Shown here in pieces: positions 4,685-5,530 of a DNA stretch of 5,530 nt (its first letter is position 1; the number at the start of each line of letters is the position of its first letter). A program made the position numbers and the translations under genes. The stretch lies in contig NZ_JADEXF010000299.1 of assembly GCF_015207245.1 (NCBI RefSeq), forward strand, positions 1 through 5,530, in the 5' to 3' direction. Source of the stretch: Nostoc cf. edaphicum LEGE 07299 (GTDB lineage: Bacteria; Cyanobacteriota; Cyanobacteriia; Cyanobacteriales; Nostocaceae). A model generated the notes under the pieces. That model was not told the origin of the DNA and ran no database searches. It was given only the letters and a program-made list of their open reading frames with translations.

Positions 4685-5476
4685 ATGCAGAATAATCGCA
4701 AACAAACGGCTCTTATCACTGGTGCATCTGGCGGCATCGGTTACGAATTCGTGAAATTATTTGCTCAGGATGGTTACAATCTTGTGTTAGTAGCTAGAAG
4801 CGTGGACAAGCTGAATAAAATCGCTGATGAATTTAAAAAGAAATTTGGCATTGATATCAAAGTTATTTCCAAAGATTTATCTAACCCCTCAGCCCCAGAA
4901 GAAATTTTCAGGGAGCTAGAACAAGCATCAATCAATGTTGATGTGTTGGTGAACAATGCTGGGTTTGCTACCTACGGATTATTTAACGAAATTGACCTGA
5001 ATGCTGAAATGCAATTGCTACAGGTTAATGTTTTATGTCTGACACATTTAACCAAGTTATTTCTCAAAGGTATGGTTCAACGGGGGTCTGGAAAAATATT
5101 AAACCTGGCTTCCACTGCTGCTTTTCAACCAGGGCCGCTGATGGCAGTATACTACGCTAGTAAAGCCTATGTCTTATCGTTCTCAGAAGCGATCGCTAAT
5201 GAATTAGAAGGTACAGGTGTCTCTGTAACGGCGCTATGTCCAGGGCCTACAGAATCTGGTTTTCAAGAAAGAGCCGCAATGGAAGACTCAAAGTTGGTAA
5301 GCGGTCAAAAAATTATGACTGCGGAAACGGTAGCCCAAATCGGCTATCGTGGTCTATTTGAAAACAAAACTGTTATAATCCCCGGAATTAAAAATCAGCT
5401 ACTCGCTCAATCTGTAAGATTTACTCCCAGAAAGCTGGTAACAAAACTAGTCAGAAGTATGCAGGAAAGTAAGTAA
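4685..5476 (+). CDS. Classical short-chain dehydrogenase/reductase (SDR), NADP(H)-type
   Basis: The 263-residue length is normal for a classical SDR. Visible in order are the cofactor glycine motif T12-G-A-S-G-G-I-G19; A37-R38 after the second strand, where Arg favours NADPH over NADH; D64-L65 for the adenine pocket; N90-N-A-G93; and the full catalytic tetrad N115, S143, Y156 and K160 (YYASK). P186-G-P-T is the usual loop after the active site. There is no signal peptide or clear membrane anchor, so it is a cytosolic enzyme that interconverts a carbonyl and an alcohol with NADP(H). It resembles the broad COG0300 (DltE/YqjQ-like) group, whose substrates are mostly unknown. The last 35 or so residues, with KNQLLAQ and FTPRKLV, fit that group. 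It lies 367 nt after the hydrolase, beyond a MITE, so it probably has its own promoter. The specific substrate cannot be read from sequence. Confidence 0.93.
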   Translation: MQNNRKQTALITGASGGIGYEFVKLFAQDGYNLVLVARSVDKLNKIADEFKKKFGIDIKVISKDLSNPSAPEEIFRELEQASINVDVLVNNAGFATYGLFNEIDLNAEMQLLQVNVLCLTHLTKLFLKGMVQRGSGKILNLASTAAFQPGPLMAVYYASKAYVLSFSEAIANELEGTGVSVTALCPGPTESGFQERAAMEDSKLVSGQKIMTAETVAQIGYRGLFENKTVIIPGIKNQLLAQSVRFTPRKLVTKLVRSMQESK

Positions 5477-5530
5477 TAAGTAGGTCGGCGTAAATAATTA
5501 AGGCAGGAGGAAGAGGACTTGGGGGCAAGG
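5477..5530 (+). other. Purine-rich right edge, no gene seen
   Basis: After the SDR stop there are 54 nt. From 5500 the strand is strongly purine-biased (AGGAGGAAGAGGA at 5505-5517, then GGGGGCAAGG). GGAGG at 5506-5510 resembles a ribosome binding site, but no ATG follows before the window ends. It could be the start of a purine-rich short repeat of the kind common in cyanobacterial intergenic DNA. No terminator hairpin is visible. Confidence 0.3.

Overview
The window looks like chromosomal DNA of a filamentous, probably heterocyst-forming (Nostocales-type) cyanobacterium. The basis is an AT-rich background, five copies of the cyanobacterial HIP1 octamer GCGATCGC (1503-1510, 1916-1923, 2047-2054, 3898-3905, 5189-5196, all inside genes), and two dispersed-repeat types that I associate with such genomes from memory. 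These are a CTCGTTCCCAG/CTGGGAACGAG hairpin and a CGCAGAGG-containing miniature element. The species cannot be named from the sequence.

Layout, all on the + strand. 1-177 is an open frame entering from the left edge, probably the C-terminal end of an unidentified protein. It overlaps by 20 nt a 58-codon small ORF (158-334) that has a good GGAGG ribosome binding site and one hydrophobic segment. 335-673 is a long AT-rich upstream region with a candidate promoter, a palindrome and a leader hairpin. 674-2683 encodes an exported 669-residue di-haem c-type cytochrome whose length, haem spacing and C-terminal histidine resemble the RoxA/RoxB rubber oxygenase group. 2684-2844 carries a perfect 11-bp palindromic repeat. 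2845-4317 encodes a cytosolic alpha/beta-hydrolase (lipase/esterase type) with an extra C-terminal region of unknown function. 4318-4684 contains a complete 111-bp MITE with perfect 18-bp terminal inverted repeats and a perfect 10-bp target duplication. 4685-5476 encodes a classical short-chain dehydrogenase/reductase with its full catalytic tetrad. 5477-5530 is a short purine-rich tail with no gene visible.

The three main genes are co-directional but separated by 161 and 367 nt, so a single tight operon is not shown. Functionally they could form a lipid or isoprenoid theme: an extracytoplasmic oxygenase that cleaves or oxidises a hydrophobic substrate, a hydrolase for ester bonds, and an NADP(H)-type reductase for carbonyl products. 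This is inference from neighbourhood and family only. The clearest directly visible novelty is the intact MITE just upstream of the reductase gene, whose right end joins the duplicated target to give a plausible -35 box.
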